Assembly (NCBI RefSeq): GCF_023073915.1
Contig: NZ_JADPKK010000023.1
Location: forward strand, 62,001 to 126,000
From: Bradyrhizobium sp. 149
Lineage (GTDB): Bacteria; Pseudomonadota; Alphaproteobacteria; Rhizobiales; Xanthobacteraceae
Reading direction: 5' to 3'
DNA: 64,000 nt
Below the pieces are notes generated by a model. It made no database searches. It worked only from the letters and a program-made list of their open reading frames with translations, and was not told the DNA's origin. A program made the position numbers and the translations under genes. Below are positions 42,201-50,940 of the stretch, one piece after another. The stretch's first letter is position 1, and each line of letters opens with the position of its first letter.

Positions 42201-43211
42201 CTAGAGCATGAGCTCCAGGTCTTTCCTGAGCACGACCTGGCCATCGCGCTCTACAACGTAAGTGGCCTTGTAGGACCCGCGTTCCCAACCCCCAGGAGGT
42301 CGCTTCTTCCCCGCAAAGAGCATGAATTGCGCCTTGTTGGCCTGAAGTGGCGCAGACCGAGTTTCCGCAATGACGTTCTCGAGAGGATCCTTCATGACCA
42401 GCCATTGCGCATCGCCTGCCTTGAGCCCGATAGCCCGCACGAATGCGACGATTGCTATCGAACTGGCAGACGGCATTTGCCTCTCGGCACTGCCGTCCTC
42501 GATGAGTTCCATCGTGACCGGACCCGTCGTAAAGCCCGCATTGAGGATGGCTCGTTCCTGATACTCGAGTTTCGAGCGCAAGGCAGTAAGCCAGAGGGAT
42601 TGACCGCCTTGGCAAGACTCAGGACGAACGCCATACGCAAAGGGATCGACGACCACGCCATTGTGCCTCACGGTGAAATGCAGGTGAGGATACTCCGTGA
42701 GGCCGGAGAGACCGACACGGCCGATCGGCTGTCCAAGTTCGACCTTGTCTCCAAGTTTGACCAACACACTTCCGGCGGCCAGGTGGCAGTACTGGGTTTC
42801 CCACTGCTCCGCGTGTTCGATGACGACGCCATTGCCGCATTCGGCCTCGCGCACCGCTTCGCGCCCCGATTTTGTAAAAGACCCGTCTGGAGCGTCAATG
42901 CGGATACGAAGAATGCGGCCGCCTGCCGCTGCGCGCACTTCCACGCCAGCCTTTTGCACTGCCAGTGAGGGCAAGCGAAAGTCGGTGCCGTTGTGTTCGT
43001 CATAAGTCAGCGTGCCGCACTTGTAATCTCTCGCCGACCGAGACGGATCGAGATCCGTGTAGTTCTGGATGTAGCAGGTATGGCCAGGCTCGCAGGCAAT
43101 AGGAAGCGCCAATTGAATCCTCTGGGCATCGGCATGAAAGCCGGCCCCAACCAATACCAGGGCGGCAAACGCCCAGTGGATCAAACCTGCGCAGCTCATG
43201 CGACTCGACAT
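42201..43211 (-). CDS. Secreted M23-family peptidase
   Basis: A 336-residue protein with a signal peptide (IHWAFAALVLVGAGFHADAQ). The M23/LytM domain shows the zinc-binding HNGTDFRLPS (HxxxD) at about residue 74 and the HLHFTVRHNG motif (HxH) at about residue 176. These enzymes cleave peptidoglycan cross-links or, if altered, regulate amidases. Here the metal ligands appear intact. The C-terminal 130 residues form an additional beta-rich domain of unknown type. It is last in the - strand run that includes the RTX protein, its exporter and a LuxR regulator, so opening the cell wall for the secretion machinery is a reasonable but unproven idea. Confidence 0.88.
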   Translation of the reverse strand: MSSRMSCAGLIHWAFAALVLVGAGFHADAQRIQLALPIACEPGHTCYIQNYTDLDPSRSARDYKCGTLTYDEHNGTDFRLPSLAVQKAGVEVRAAAGGRILRIRIDAPDGSFTKSGREAVREAECGNGVVIEHAEQWETQYCHLAAGSVLVKLGDKVELGQPIGRVGLSGLTEYPHLHFTVRHNGVVVDPFAYGVRPESCQGGQSLWLTALRSKLEYQERAILNAGFTTGPVTMELIEDGSAERQMPSASSIAIVAFVRAIGLKAGDAQWLVMKDPLENVIAETRSAPLQANKAQFMLFAGKKRPPGGWERGSYKATYVVERDGQVVLRKDLELML

Positions 43212-43262
43212 CACGGAGACCCCGTACTCAGTCAGGCGAACGCTTGCACGCCCTCCGCAATC

Positions 43263-44447
43263 TCATTGGACCTCTTTGTCCAATCGCCAGTCGGAGGCCA
43301 GCCGGCTGACCGAATTTTCCCGCCTGCCAGCGCCAAAAGGCGACTGGGTGAGATGATACAGAAGAAAGAATTCCGACTGTCGATTGATCCCTAATTTCAG
43401 CATGATCCGCTTGGTGTAGGTTCGCACCGTTGCCTCGGTCAGCCGAAGCTCGGCTCCAATATCGCGAGGGCACTGGAATTGAAGAATCCGGGTGACGATT
43501 CTTTCCTCAGCCCAGTTCAATCCGAAGGCAGATGCAATGCAGTGCGCACCCTGCACGTCGTCGAATTGCGGCACGACAATGAGGGCCTGTCCCAGCTTGG
43601 CATTCGTCGGAACAACGCCGATCTTGGCGAAGGCGAACTGCTGACGATCCATCGAGAGCGGTACCGTAGTATTGAACCGTCCATGAGTCTCGCTCTCGAT
43701 CAACACCTTCCCGACTGCCTCCCGCAAGCTCTCGGTCACGGAACCGCATGAGCCCGCGAGCCTGCCCCCGTCCACCCTTAGCAGCTGGCGCTTGGCAAGC
43801 AGTACTCGTCCACCACGATTGACTGCGTAAATGTGCAGGCTCTGGTCCGCGAGGATGGCGGGAAAGGTCAGCTCTTCGAGCCAGAGTTGCGCATCGACAT
43901 GCCCCGCCGTTTGCCGGGCAAGTGCATGAGCGGCCTTCCATAACGGGCGCACGGTATGCGCCAAACCAGGAATCTCGGCTGCCGCAAGCGCGGCCGGCCG
44001 CCATCCGGCCACGAATACGACTGTGGCTCGCTCATCGGAAGCAAACCTGCCAATGACTGAATGACTCTTTACCGGGGGTTCCGCACCGATCAACTTGCGG
44101 ACGAACGAGGTCCGGGAATTGATCGGCTCGAGCGAGGCGACGTCCTCGGGGGTGCCCGTGCGCGCAATTCGCTCAACTATCGTCGTGCATGACGGGTCGG
44201 TTGGGGCCTCTCCGATTCTGACTTCTTCAAGCCCGGAGGAGGATATCATGGCAACGTAGCAGCTCCGGCAACCGAGCAATTCCGCCATGGCCTTCGCGAA
44301 ATATTCCATTGCGATCTGTGGCGGGCGCGGCTCCGGACAAGGCCCTGATCGACCACATCCGTCATTGCCTTGCTTCGAGGCGCGCTCGACGCAACCGGAA
44401 CGAAAATCATCCTGTGCGGACGGTAGTGCCTTACTGCACTCATGCAC
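43263..44447 (-). CDS. LuxR-family transcriptional regulator (long form)
   Basis: A 394-residue regulator. The C-terminus has a LuxR helix-turn-helix: FGLNWAEERIVTRILQFQCP then LRLTEATVRTYTKRIMLKLG. The N-terminal ~300 residues form a sensory region of the type found in many Rhizobiales LuxR proteins, including LAKRQLLRVDGGRLAGSCGS. The start is a GTG at 44447 with GGGAGG 5 nt upstream. It lies 40 nt downstream of the HlyD gene and upstream of the M23 gene in the same direction, suggesting that it is part of the secretion operon and may autoregulate it. Compare the shorter LuxR protein encoded at 6287-6955. Confidence 0.88.
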   Translation of the reverse strand: MHECSKALPSAQDDFRSGCVERASKQGNDGCGRSGPCPEPRPPQIAMEYFAKAMAELLGCRSCYVAMISSSGLEEVRIGEAPTDPSCTTIVERIARTGTPEDVASLEPINSRTSFVRKLIGAEPPVKSHSVIGRFASDERATVVFVAGWRPAALAAAEIPGLAHTVRPLWKAAHALARQTAGHVDAQLWLEELTFPAILADQSLHIYAVNRGGRVLLAKRQLLRVDGGRLAGSCGSVTESLREAVGKVLIESETHGRFNTTVPLSMDRQQFAFAKIGVVPTNAKLGQALIVVPQFDDVQGAHCIASAFGLNWAEERIVTRILQFQCPRDIGAELRLTEATVRTYTKRIMLKLGINRQSEFFLLYHLTQSPFGAGRRENSVSRLASDWRLDKEVQ

Positions 44448-44487
44448 GGTCGCCTCCCTGGTAGGCCGGCCTACCCCTCACCAGCGC

Positions 44488-45834
44488 TTAATTCTCCCTG
44501 AACGCACGGTTGATCCGTAGCGTCATCGGCTGCAAAAGATATTCCGCAAAGGTTCGTTCCCCCGTCTCGACAAATATCTCGACAGGCATTCCGGGCATCA
44601 ATGTGGAGATGTAGGAGGCCGTCGGCGCGTTGGGGTCCAGCTCAACCTCGGCCAAATAGGAGCTCTCGCCGGAACGGGTGTCGGTCAGCGCGTCTGCCGC
44701 AACGCCGACGACCCTTCCCTCGAGCATCGGCCGGCGACGAACGTTCAGCGCGTGAACCCGCACACGCGTCATCTGTCCGACATAGACCTCTTCCCGATCG
44801 GCAGGCTTCAATGTCGCCTCGATGACAAGCCGATCTTGCGTCGGAACGATTTCCAAAAGGGTTTCTCGAGGTCCAAGCACGGCATTGAGGTCCCTGCTGT
44901 TGAGGCCGACGATCCTTCCACTTTCCGGGGCACGCAATTCGGACCGGACAAGCTGGGCACGCAACGCGGCAATTCGATGTCTGAGGTCACCGATTTCCTC
45001 GCTCGTCGCATGCCGCTGTTTGGCGATATCCTGATTTTGGTTGAACCCTAGCTGCCGGCGTCTGTCCTGCAACTCCGAGATCTTGCCCTGCATCTCCGAA
45101 ATCGATGCGGCATTGCGATCGACCTGGCCGGCAGCCTCGGCTTCCGCGCGTTGTAACGCCAACACGCGTGGTTTGCGGGCGAGGCCCTTTGCGAGGAGAT
45201 AGCTCGTGTCGGCTATCTCTTCTCGCAGCAGTTTGAGTTGCTGTTCAAGTCCTTGAGTGTTGCTCTCCAGGCCGCGGATGGCGTCCGCGTTTTGGAGCAT
45301 CTGCTGATCGATCACCTTGCGCTCGTTTTCAATCGCGGCCAGTCGCGCGGCAAATTCAGCCTCCTGGGTTTGAATGGCGATACGTGCGGAGAGACGGGTC
45401 GCACTTTCCCGCAATTCGGCCGGAAACCGGATTGACTTTGCGGCGTCTTGCTCCGCCGCCAGCCGGGCCTCCATCGCTAGGTCAGCAAAGAACTTTGTTT
45501 CGAGGGAACCAAGGGTCGCTTCGATCTGCGCGGTGTCGAGCCGTGCAATGAGTTGACCGGCTTCGACGTGATCGTTCTCCCGAACATAGATCGATTTGAT
45601 GATTCCGCCTTCCAGATGTTGCACCGCCTTGCGCTTTGAATGGACCTTGATGAATCCTGGTGCTACGACGGCGCCGCGGAGCGGAACCGTGGTTGCCCAC
45701 AAGCCGAAGCCGCAAAATTGCAGGACGAGCAGCACACAACCCCATGCGATGATCCGTCGCATGTCAGATCGCGGCTGCTCCGTCGGCCACGTCTTCGAGC
45801 CGAGGCCGGCAACAGCATGACCGGTCTGCGTCAT
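44488..45834 (-). CDS. HlyD-family membrane fusion protein of type I secretion system 2
   Basis: A 448-residue adaptor. One membrane span at residues about 25-48 (IAWGCVLLVLQFCGFGLWAT) precedes the first lipoyl half (HSKRKAVQHLEGGIIKSIYV). A coiled-coil hairpin (about 115-280) and the second half with barrel (LRAPESGRIVGLNSRDLNAV) follow. It links the ABC exporter to an outer-membrane TolC-like channel not encoded here. The start is decided by AGGAGG 9 nt upstream and an ATGA overlap with the exporter gene. The cytoplasmic N-terminus is short compared with the system 1 adaptor. Confidence 0.94.
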   Translation of the reverse strand: MTQTGHAVAGLGSKTWPTEQPRSDMRRIIAWGCVLLVLQFCGFGLWATTVPLRGAVVAPGFIKVHSKRKAVQHLEGGIIKSIYVRENDHVEAGQLIARLDTAQIEATLGSLETKFFADLAMEARLAAEQDAAKSIRFPAELRESATRLSARIAIQTQEAEFAARLAAIENERKVIDQQMLQNADAIRGLESNTQGLEQQLKLLREEIADTSYLLAKGLARKPRVLALQRAEAEAAGQVDRNAASISEMQGKISELQDRRRQLGFNQNQDIAKQRHATSEEIGDLRHRIAALRAQLVRSELRAPESGRIVGLNSRDLNAVLGPRETLLEIVPTQDRLVIEATLKPADREEVYVGQMTRVRVHALNVRRRPMLEGRVVGVAADALTDTRSGESSYLAEVELDPNAPTASYISTLMPGMPVEIFVETGERTFAEYLLQPMTLRINRAFREN

Positions 45835-47597
45835 GGAAGGATCCTCCTGCCTGGCAGCTTCTGAGGTTCGACATTGCGAGGGAGCCCAGCCGAACCCGGT
45901 ACCGGTGCCGGCCGCTGGGCGCGAAGAACTTCAAATGGCGGTCCGAAGGTGATCTGGTTGCCGTCCCTCAACAGCAGCACAGCATCGGCGATGGTCAACA
46001 GCCGCGGCCGGTGGGTGACGATGACCGATGCTGCGCCGCGTGCTTTGGCTGATTGAATGGCGGAGCACAACGCTTCTTCGCCGTCCGGGTCGAGATTGGC
46101 ATTGGGCTCATCCAACAGGATCAATTTGCGATCGCCGAAGAAAGCGCGTGCAAGACCAATGCGCTGACGCTGGCCGCCAGATAGCCTGCTGCCGTCGCGG
46201 CCGATCTCGGTCTGATAGCCGGCCGGAAGGGACAGGATCATTTCATGCGCCTGCGCGAGCATGGCCGCGGCGACGATAGCCTCGTCCCTTGCGCATTCAT
46301 CAAACCCGGCAATGGCTTCGGCCACCGTTCCACCCAAGAGCTGCACGTCCTGGGGAAGGTAGCCGATGAATTGCCCAAGCTGGTCGGCATCCCAGGTATG
46401 GAGTGCTGCGTGGTCCAGCCGGATTGTACCGCTGCTCGGCCGCTCGAGGCCTGCCATCAAGCGCAGCAATGTGGATTTTCCAGCGCCGGTCGGTCCGATC
46501 ACGACGACAAGTTCGGATGGCCGGCATTGAAATGATATGCCCGCGAGAATGGGACGCTGCGTCCCGCCAATCCGGAATGTCACCCGTTCGACCTGGAGAA
46601 TGCCGGATGGCGGCGGAAGCAACGTCTTCTGCGCACGTGCAAGAACCGGCATCGCAGCGTTGCTGACTTGCGTCCAGGCGTCCTGCGCAGATGCCAACGC
46701 GCGCCAAGCCGAGACCAACCCTTCCATGGGCTGCAATGTGCGAGCTATCAGGATTGAACTCGCGATCAGACTGCCGGAGAGCACCTCGTTCCGGAGCACG
46801 AGCCAGGCACCGGCGCCGATCGCGGCAATCTGCAGAATCGTCCTGACCATTCGCGCGGCGGCCGCAATCGTGTAGATGCGTTCGCTGGCCCGCACGACCG
46901 GAGATAGGGCTTCGTCATTGAGGCTCATGAAGGCGCGGATGGCGCCTCGGGTCCAGCCCATCGCCCGCACCACGCTGGAGTGACGGACGATTCCATCGAG
47001 CATCGCCTGCGTCTTCAACGCGGCTTGCGAAGCCTGCGCAATTTCCCCGCGCGCGATCCAGTGGCTTGCAACACCCATCGCCAACAAGACCCCCACCCCA
47101 ATCAGTACTATGACGCCATACCAGGGGTGCAGGAAAAACAGGATGAGAATGAACACCGGGAGGAATGGAGCATCTATCAGCGATGTGACGGTCCCGCTCG
47201 ACAGGAAAGTTCTCAACTCGCGAAGCTTGACGAGATCAAGCTGCCGGCCGTCGCCCGGCGCCGTGCCGATAATGCTGCCCTCAAGGATGATCGGAGCGAG
47301 GCAATGCTCAAACCCAACCGCGAACCGGCTCAACAGTCGGTTACGAAACGTGTCGAAGGCGGCGCTGAAGGCGAGAGCGCCCACGGCGATGACGGTGAGG
47401 CCGACAAGCGTCTCAACGCTACCGCTGCTGAGCACACGGTCGAACACTTCGATGGAATAGAAAGGTACGACCAGCAGCAGCATGTTTACGCACACGCTGA
47501 AACACACGATCCACATCAACGCGAATCGTCCCGGAATCAAGGTCACCAGCAATCTTTGGCCAGATGCTGGGATCGCCCCACGGTTACGCGAATACAT
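45831..47597 (-). CDS. Type I secretion ABC transporter (PrtD-like), system 2
   Basis: A 588-residue fused permease-ATPase. The membrane domain starts FALMWIVCFSVCVNMLLLVV then PFYSIEVFDRVLSSG. The ATPase carries Walker A GPTGAGKSTLLRL, Q-loop GYLPQDVQLLGGTV, signature LSGGQRQRIGLARAF and Walker B KLILLDEPNANLD. There is no peptidase domain. It overlaps the HlyD gene by 4 nt and follows the RTX gene after a 77-bp gap containing a strong hairpin. This points to export of the RTX protein. Confidence 0.94.
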   Translation of the reverse strand: MYSRNRGAIPASGQRLLVTLIPGRFALMWIVCFSVCVNMLLLVVPFYSIEVFDRVLSSGSVETLVGLTVIAVGALAFSAAFDTFRNRLLSRFAVGFEHCLAPIILEGSIIGTAPGDGRQLDLVKLRELRTFLSSGTVTSLIDAPFLPVFILILFFLHPWYGVIVLIGVGVLLAMGVASHWIARGEIAQASQAALKTQAMLDGIVRHSSVVRAMGWTRGAIRAFMSLNDEALSPVVRASERIYTIAAAARMVRTILQIAAIGAGAWLVLRNEVLSGSLIASSILIARTLQPMEGLVSAWRALASAQDAWTQVSNAAMPVLARAQKTLLPPPSGILQVERVTFRIGGTQRPILAGISFQCRPSELVVVIGPTGAGKSTLLRLMAGLERPSSGTIRLDHAALHTWDADQLGQFIGYLPQDVQLLGGTVAEAIAGFDECARDEAIVAAAMLAQAHEMILSLPAGYQTEIGRDGSRLSGGQRQRIGLARAFFGDRKLILLDEPNANLDPDGEEALCSAIQSAKARGAASVIVTHRPRLLTIADAVLLLRDGNQITFGPPFEVLRAQRPAPVPGSAGLPRNVEPQKLPGRRILP

Positions 47598-47634
47598 AAC
47601 TGGCCGACACTATCACTGACTCAAAACATGCAGA

Positions 47635-47664
47635 CGGCGGGGCGGCCTGATAGCCGCCCCGCTG
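47635..47664. terminator. GC hairpin between the RTX gene and exporter genes
   Basis: GCGGGGCGGC (47637-47646) and GCCGCCCCGC (47653-47662) form a perfect 10-bp stem with a 6-nt loop, extendable by a G-T and a C-G pair. On the - strand it starts about 11 nt after the RTX stop and is followed by a short T-run about 10 nt later. It probably acts as a partial terminator, giving more substrate than exporter. Confidence 0.75.
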
Positions 47665-47674
47665 CTAGTCGGCG

Positions 47675-48976
47675 CTAAACAACCTCGATCGCCGTATAAC
47701 CGGCGGCATTGTTGATGTCATCGATGGACTCGAACGGTGTCGCACCGCCCGAGACGCCGTCGAGCTGGATAGTGCCGAAGCCGAAATCAAGCACGGTGTT
47801 GGTGCCGTCGTCGTCCACGACGACCGTGGCCGGGTCAAAGCTTGGCGGAGCATCGACGTGAACGACATCGCCGTCAGCAGCACTGAGATCGGTGACCTCA
47901 TCATTGCCGAAGTTGGTCGCCGTGCCGTCACCGAAATTGTGCGTATCGGTGCCTGCGCCGCCCGTCAGGACATCGTCGCCAAGCCCGCCGCTGAGGACAT
48001 CGGCGCCGTTGCCGCCGCTCAACTCGTCATCGCCGGCATCGCCATTCAGGGTGTCGTTGCCGGCCTCTCCCGACAGTGAGTCGGCCCCATCTCCACCATT
48101 CAGGACGTCGGTGCCGTCGCCGCCGGCCAGGGTATCGTCTCCGGCGTCGCCGTTGAGCGTATCGTTGCCGGCTCCGCCGCTGAGTTCGTCATCGCCGTCA
48201 CCGCCGCTCATGGTGTCGTTGCCCGCACCGCCGGCCATGAGGTCGTCTCCGGCATCACCGAACATCGTATCGTTGCCCGCGCCGCCGTCCATGAGATCAT
48301 CGCCGGCACCGCCGTGCATGGTGTCGTTGCCGTCGCCACCGTTCAGCGTATCGGCGCCGGCACCACCGTTCAGGATGTCGACCCCCGCACCGCCATTCAG
48401 CAGGTCATTGCCAAGTCCGCCGTTCAGCGTGTCGTTGCCGGCGTCGCCATTCAGAGTGTCATCCCCGAGGCCGCCGTTGAGTACGTCGTTACCGCCGCCG
48501 CCGTTCAATACGTCATTACCGGCGTCGCCGCTCAAGGTATCCTCGCCGGCGTCGCCCCACAGGGCGTCGGCACCCGCGCCGCCATGGACATCATCGTTGC
48601 CGTCCCCGCCGTGGATGCTGTCGTCGCCGGCGTCACCAAACAGGTGATCGTCGCCGGTTCCACCATCGATTGCATCAATGCCCGCGTTTCCATGGATGGT
48701 GTCCACGCCGGCATTTCCGTTCAGCGTATCGTCGCCCGCGCCGCCATTGATCGTGTCATCGCCATCGCCACCGGTAATCGTATCGACACCGGCATTTCCA
48801 TCCAGGGTATCATTGCCGGCACCGCCATCTATGACATCGTTGCCCGGGCCGCCGCTTACGGTATCGTTTCCGTCGAGAGCGCTGATGCTGTCGTTGCCTT
48901 GCAGGCCGTTGATCTGATCGTCCGCAGCCGTGCCAACCAGCGGATCGTCGCCTGCTGTTCCATTGATGAGTGCCAT
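47675..48976 (-). CDS. RTX (hemolysin-type calcium-binding repeat) secreted protein
   Basis: A 433-residue protein made almost entirely of GGxGxDxxx nonapeptides from about residue 5 to 365 (for example GGAGNDTLDGNAG and GGDGDDTINGGAG). A 65-residue C-terminal domain without repeats (VVVDDDGTNTVLDFGFGTIQ then LDGVSGGATPFESIDDINNA) should carry the uncleaved type I secretion signal. The repeats fold as a calcium-stabilised beta roll outside the cell. No catalytic domain is present, so a structural, adhesive or biofilm role is likely. The ATG at 48976 is chosen because AAAGGGAGCGGAG stands just upstream. The start at 49135 would add a basic, non-repeat leader. Confidence 0.93.
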   Translation of the reverse strand: MALINGTAGDDPLVGTAADDQINGLQGNDSISALDGNDTVSGGPGNDVIDGGAGNDTLDGNAGVDTITGGDGDDTINGGAGDDTLNGNAGVDTIHGNAGIDAIDGGTGDDHLFGDAGDDSIHGGDGNDDVHGGAGADALWGDAGEDTLSGDAGNDVLNGGGGNDVLNGGLGDDTLNGDAGNDTLNGGLGNDLLNGGAGVDILNGGAGADTLNGGDGNDTMHGGAGDDLMDGGAGNDTMFGDAGDDLMAGGAGNDTMSGGDGDDELSGGAGNDTLNGDAGDDTLAGGDGTDVLNGGDGADSLSGEAGNDTLNGDAGDDELSGGNGADVLSGGLGDDVLTGGAGTDTHNFGDGTATNFGNDEVTDLSAADGDVVHVDAPPSFDPATVVVDDDGTNTVLDFGFGTIQLDGVSGGATPFESIDDINNAAGYTAIEVV

Positions 48977-49386
48977 AGTCTCCGCTCCCTTTGCATGGAA
49001 ATGCGCGACGCGGGTCGCATTGCGACTCGTCATGGACGTCGCAGATTTCGGGTTTGGCTTGATGCCCATCACCGATCGATGTGGGCTCCGATCAAGCAAC
49101 CTTGGATGAAAAGAGAGCGATGCCGCAATCCCCATTTGGGGACAAAAGAATACGGCAAGCTGGTGGACCCAATGACGGCGACAGTCTTCGTCTCAGGCCC
49201 GAACTCGTTTACGCGTTGGTCCTCCGCGCAAATGCTCGCGACTATGAGAGCCTGATCCGATCTCGCATTCTTGGTTCAATGTTCGACAGCCGCATGTCGT
49301 CGGGCCTGCGATCAAACCGATTATCAATCTAGGTCGACCAAATATACGGGCAGACCAGCATCTGCAGATCGCGCGGAGGTCCGCTC
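48977..49386. other. Upstream region of the RTX operon
   Basis: About 410 bp without a supported gene. It should contain the promoter for the - strand RTX/secretion operon, but no known operator was identified. Confidence 0.4.
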
Positions 49387-49611
49387 TCAGTAGCGGTTCT
49401 TTTCGTCCGGATTGGCTAATCGAACGCGCAAGGTTGCCAGTTCGTCGCAAAGAGGTTTGCCGCCCGATTGCGCCGAACTGAGCTTGTCGCGTATTCTTTG
49501 GTCCGCACAGAGCGTCTCGGCTTCGGAATATTTTCTGGCCGCGAATGCGACGACCGGCTTTCGATCGACCTCAATCGTAAAGACAGAGAGGGAAAGCTCC
49601 TCCGCCATCAT
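49387..49611 (-). CDS. Small conserved hypothetical protein
   Basis: A 74-residue protein (MMAEELSLSVFTIEVDRKPV, then VAFAARKYSEAETLCADQRI and LCDELATLRVRLANPDE). The beta-strand start and helical middle match a small protein type repeatedly seen in Bradyrhizobium. AAGGG lies 6 nt before the ATG at 49611. Function unknown. Confidence 0.65.
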   Translation of the reverse strand: MMAEELSLSVFTIEVDRKPVVAFAARKYSEAETLCADQRIRDKLSSAQSGGKPLCDELATLRVRLANPDEKNRY

Positions 49612-50252
49612 CGCGTGCCCTTCGGTCCTTTTTTGTCGGTGTCCGGTTGAACCTTCGGCTAATCCATTCACACTAGTCTATACCGGGATCTTTGCCATCC
49701 CACCCGCGGCTGGAATGCCGCGGTCCGCGATAGATTTAAGCGGGCGGCGTTTTTGCTCCTGCAACAGCCCCCAACCTCCGTGGCCGGCGGGGCCGCCTGC
49801 GGGTCACTCGATCTGCCGCGACAGCGCGACTACTTGAGGCCGGGGGGGCCGAGTATCAAGGGCATCCGTGCTGACAAGGGCGCCATCGTCGCACCTGAAC
49901 AGCCCGCATTCGGGGTGCTCACCCAAGAGCCTCATGGCTGTAAGCAAAGCTCGCAGCCCCGCATACGCGTGGAACTGCGACCGGTCGCGCTCGACGCGCA
50001 GGCGATGATAGCCGTCATGTTTGATTCGTGAATCCAGTCGGGGCCGACAGGCACGGCTTTCGCTGCCGTGTCAGGCAGAACTCGAACACCTTCAACATGG
50101 CAAAGAGATAGGGGGCGCCGCTTTCTTGGAGTCCTCCGTGTACCCTACTCTAGAAGGAAAATTACCGCTTCTTCCCGAGCGATTCACATGCTTGAATGCA
50201 TGCCGGGGTGGTTCAGTGATGCGTGTTGATCTGGCAGCCGATGGAGCTCGTG
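49612..50252. other. Gene-poor stretch
   Basis: No confident gene. A - strand frame open from about 50070 to 49807 (HDGYHRLRVERDRSQFHAYA, LLGEHPECGLFRCDDGALVS) looks protein-like but has no ATG, GTG or TTG start, so it may be a decayed gene. Confidence 0.3.
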
Positions 50253-50570
50253 ATGTTGGCTAACCAAGCGGTCCGGGAGAGCAGATTTTTCGTTCGGATG
50301 GGTGGCATCGGGTGGATGATCTACGACAGGGAGCGCAAGGCCCCCGCGCTGATCGGAACAGAGCTCGCGGCCAGATTGACGAGGGAACAGGCCGAACAAC
50401 TGCTGCATAAGCTTCTGCCTGAGCGAACTACTGAGCCGAAGGCCCCACGCGACTTGCAAATTCCAAATTCGGCGGCCAGGCTAAGATCCTTCAATGCTGG
50501 ATTAGAGTTCCGCCGACTTCGCGGGCAACCGGCTTCCGATCAGACGAAGGTCGGATCTACAAGTCCTTGA
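50253..50570 (+). CDS. Small hypothetical protein
   Basis: A 105-residue protein. The first ~60 residues (FFVRMGGIGWMIYDRERKAP, LIGTELAARLTREQAEQLLH) form a compact alpha/beta unit of a kind frequent in Bradyrhizobium. The last 40 look disordered and might be a run-on. ATG 50253 has GGAG 8 nt upstream. Function unknown. Confidence 0.6.
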   Translation: MLANQAVRESRFFVRMGGIGWMIYDRERKAPALIGTELAARLTREQAEQLLHKLLPERTTEPKAPRDLQIPNSAARLRSFNAGLEFRRLRGQPASDQTKVGSTSP

Positions 50571-50739
50571 ACTTTTCCAGATTTGAGTTGAGCAGTTACC
50601 CACCGCGGCTGCTTACCGCGGCCGGCCCAAGTCTCCGACGGTCTATCGGGGTTTTGGTACTTTGGGAGAACCCGCGGATAGGCGCGCGGCTCTCGCCCAA
50701 TTTTTTCCTCTGATGCACCCAGCTTCAGTTGTTGGCCTG

Positions 50740-50940
50740 ACTTGCCCGCGAGTGTCATGCCAGTTCAGGCCGATATGCACAGATCCTGCGGCGCCGCATG
50801 CCGAGCAGACCATACGCAAGCCGATGCGCGACTACGGCTGATCCTGCGGGAGAACATCGAGCCGCACGTCGGCCCTTCGACGGCAGCGGCAGTTGGGGCA
50901 CTGAATGCTGCATGTCACATGGCCGTCGGCCAGCCATTCA
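50740..50940 (-). pseudogene. Zinc-ribbon protein broken by a TAG
   Basis: The - strand gives EWLADGHVTCSIQCPNCRCR, RRADVRLDVLPQDQP, a TAG at 50834-50832, then SRIGLRMVCSACGAAGSVHI. The paired CxxC motifs indicate a zinc ribbon. The stop is one base from a Trp codon (TGG). The beginning of the gene is unclear. Confidence 0.5.

Noticed and set aside
47892..48647. Long + strand open frame with Pro/Ser-rich repeats antisense to the RTX gene
   Set aside because: It is the complement of the regular GGxGxDxxx repeat DNA, with periodic low-complexity sequence and no start signal; the - strand RTX protein explains it.
47900..48960. Regular 27-bp periodicity that could suggest a CRISPR-like array
   Set aside because: The period equals nine codons of the RTX repeat, and the units vary as coding repeats do; there are no uniform repeats with unique spacers and no cas genes.
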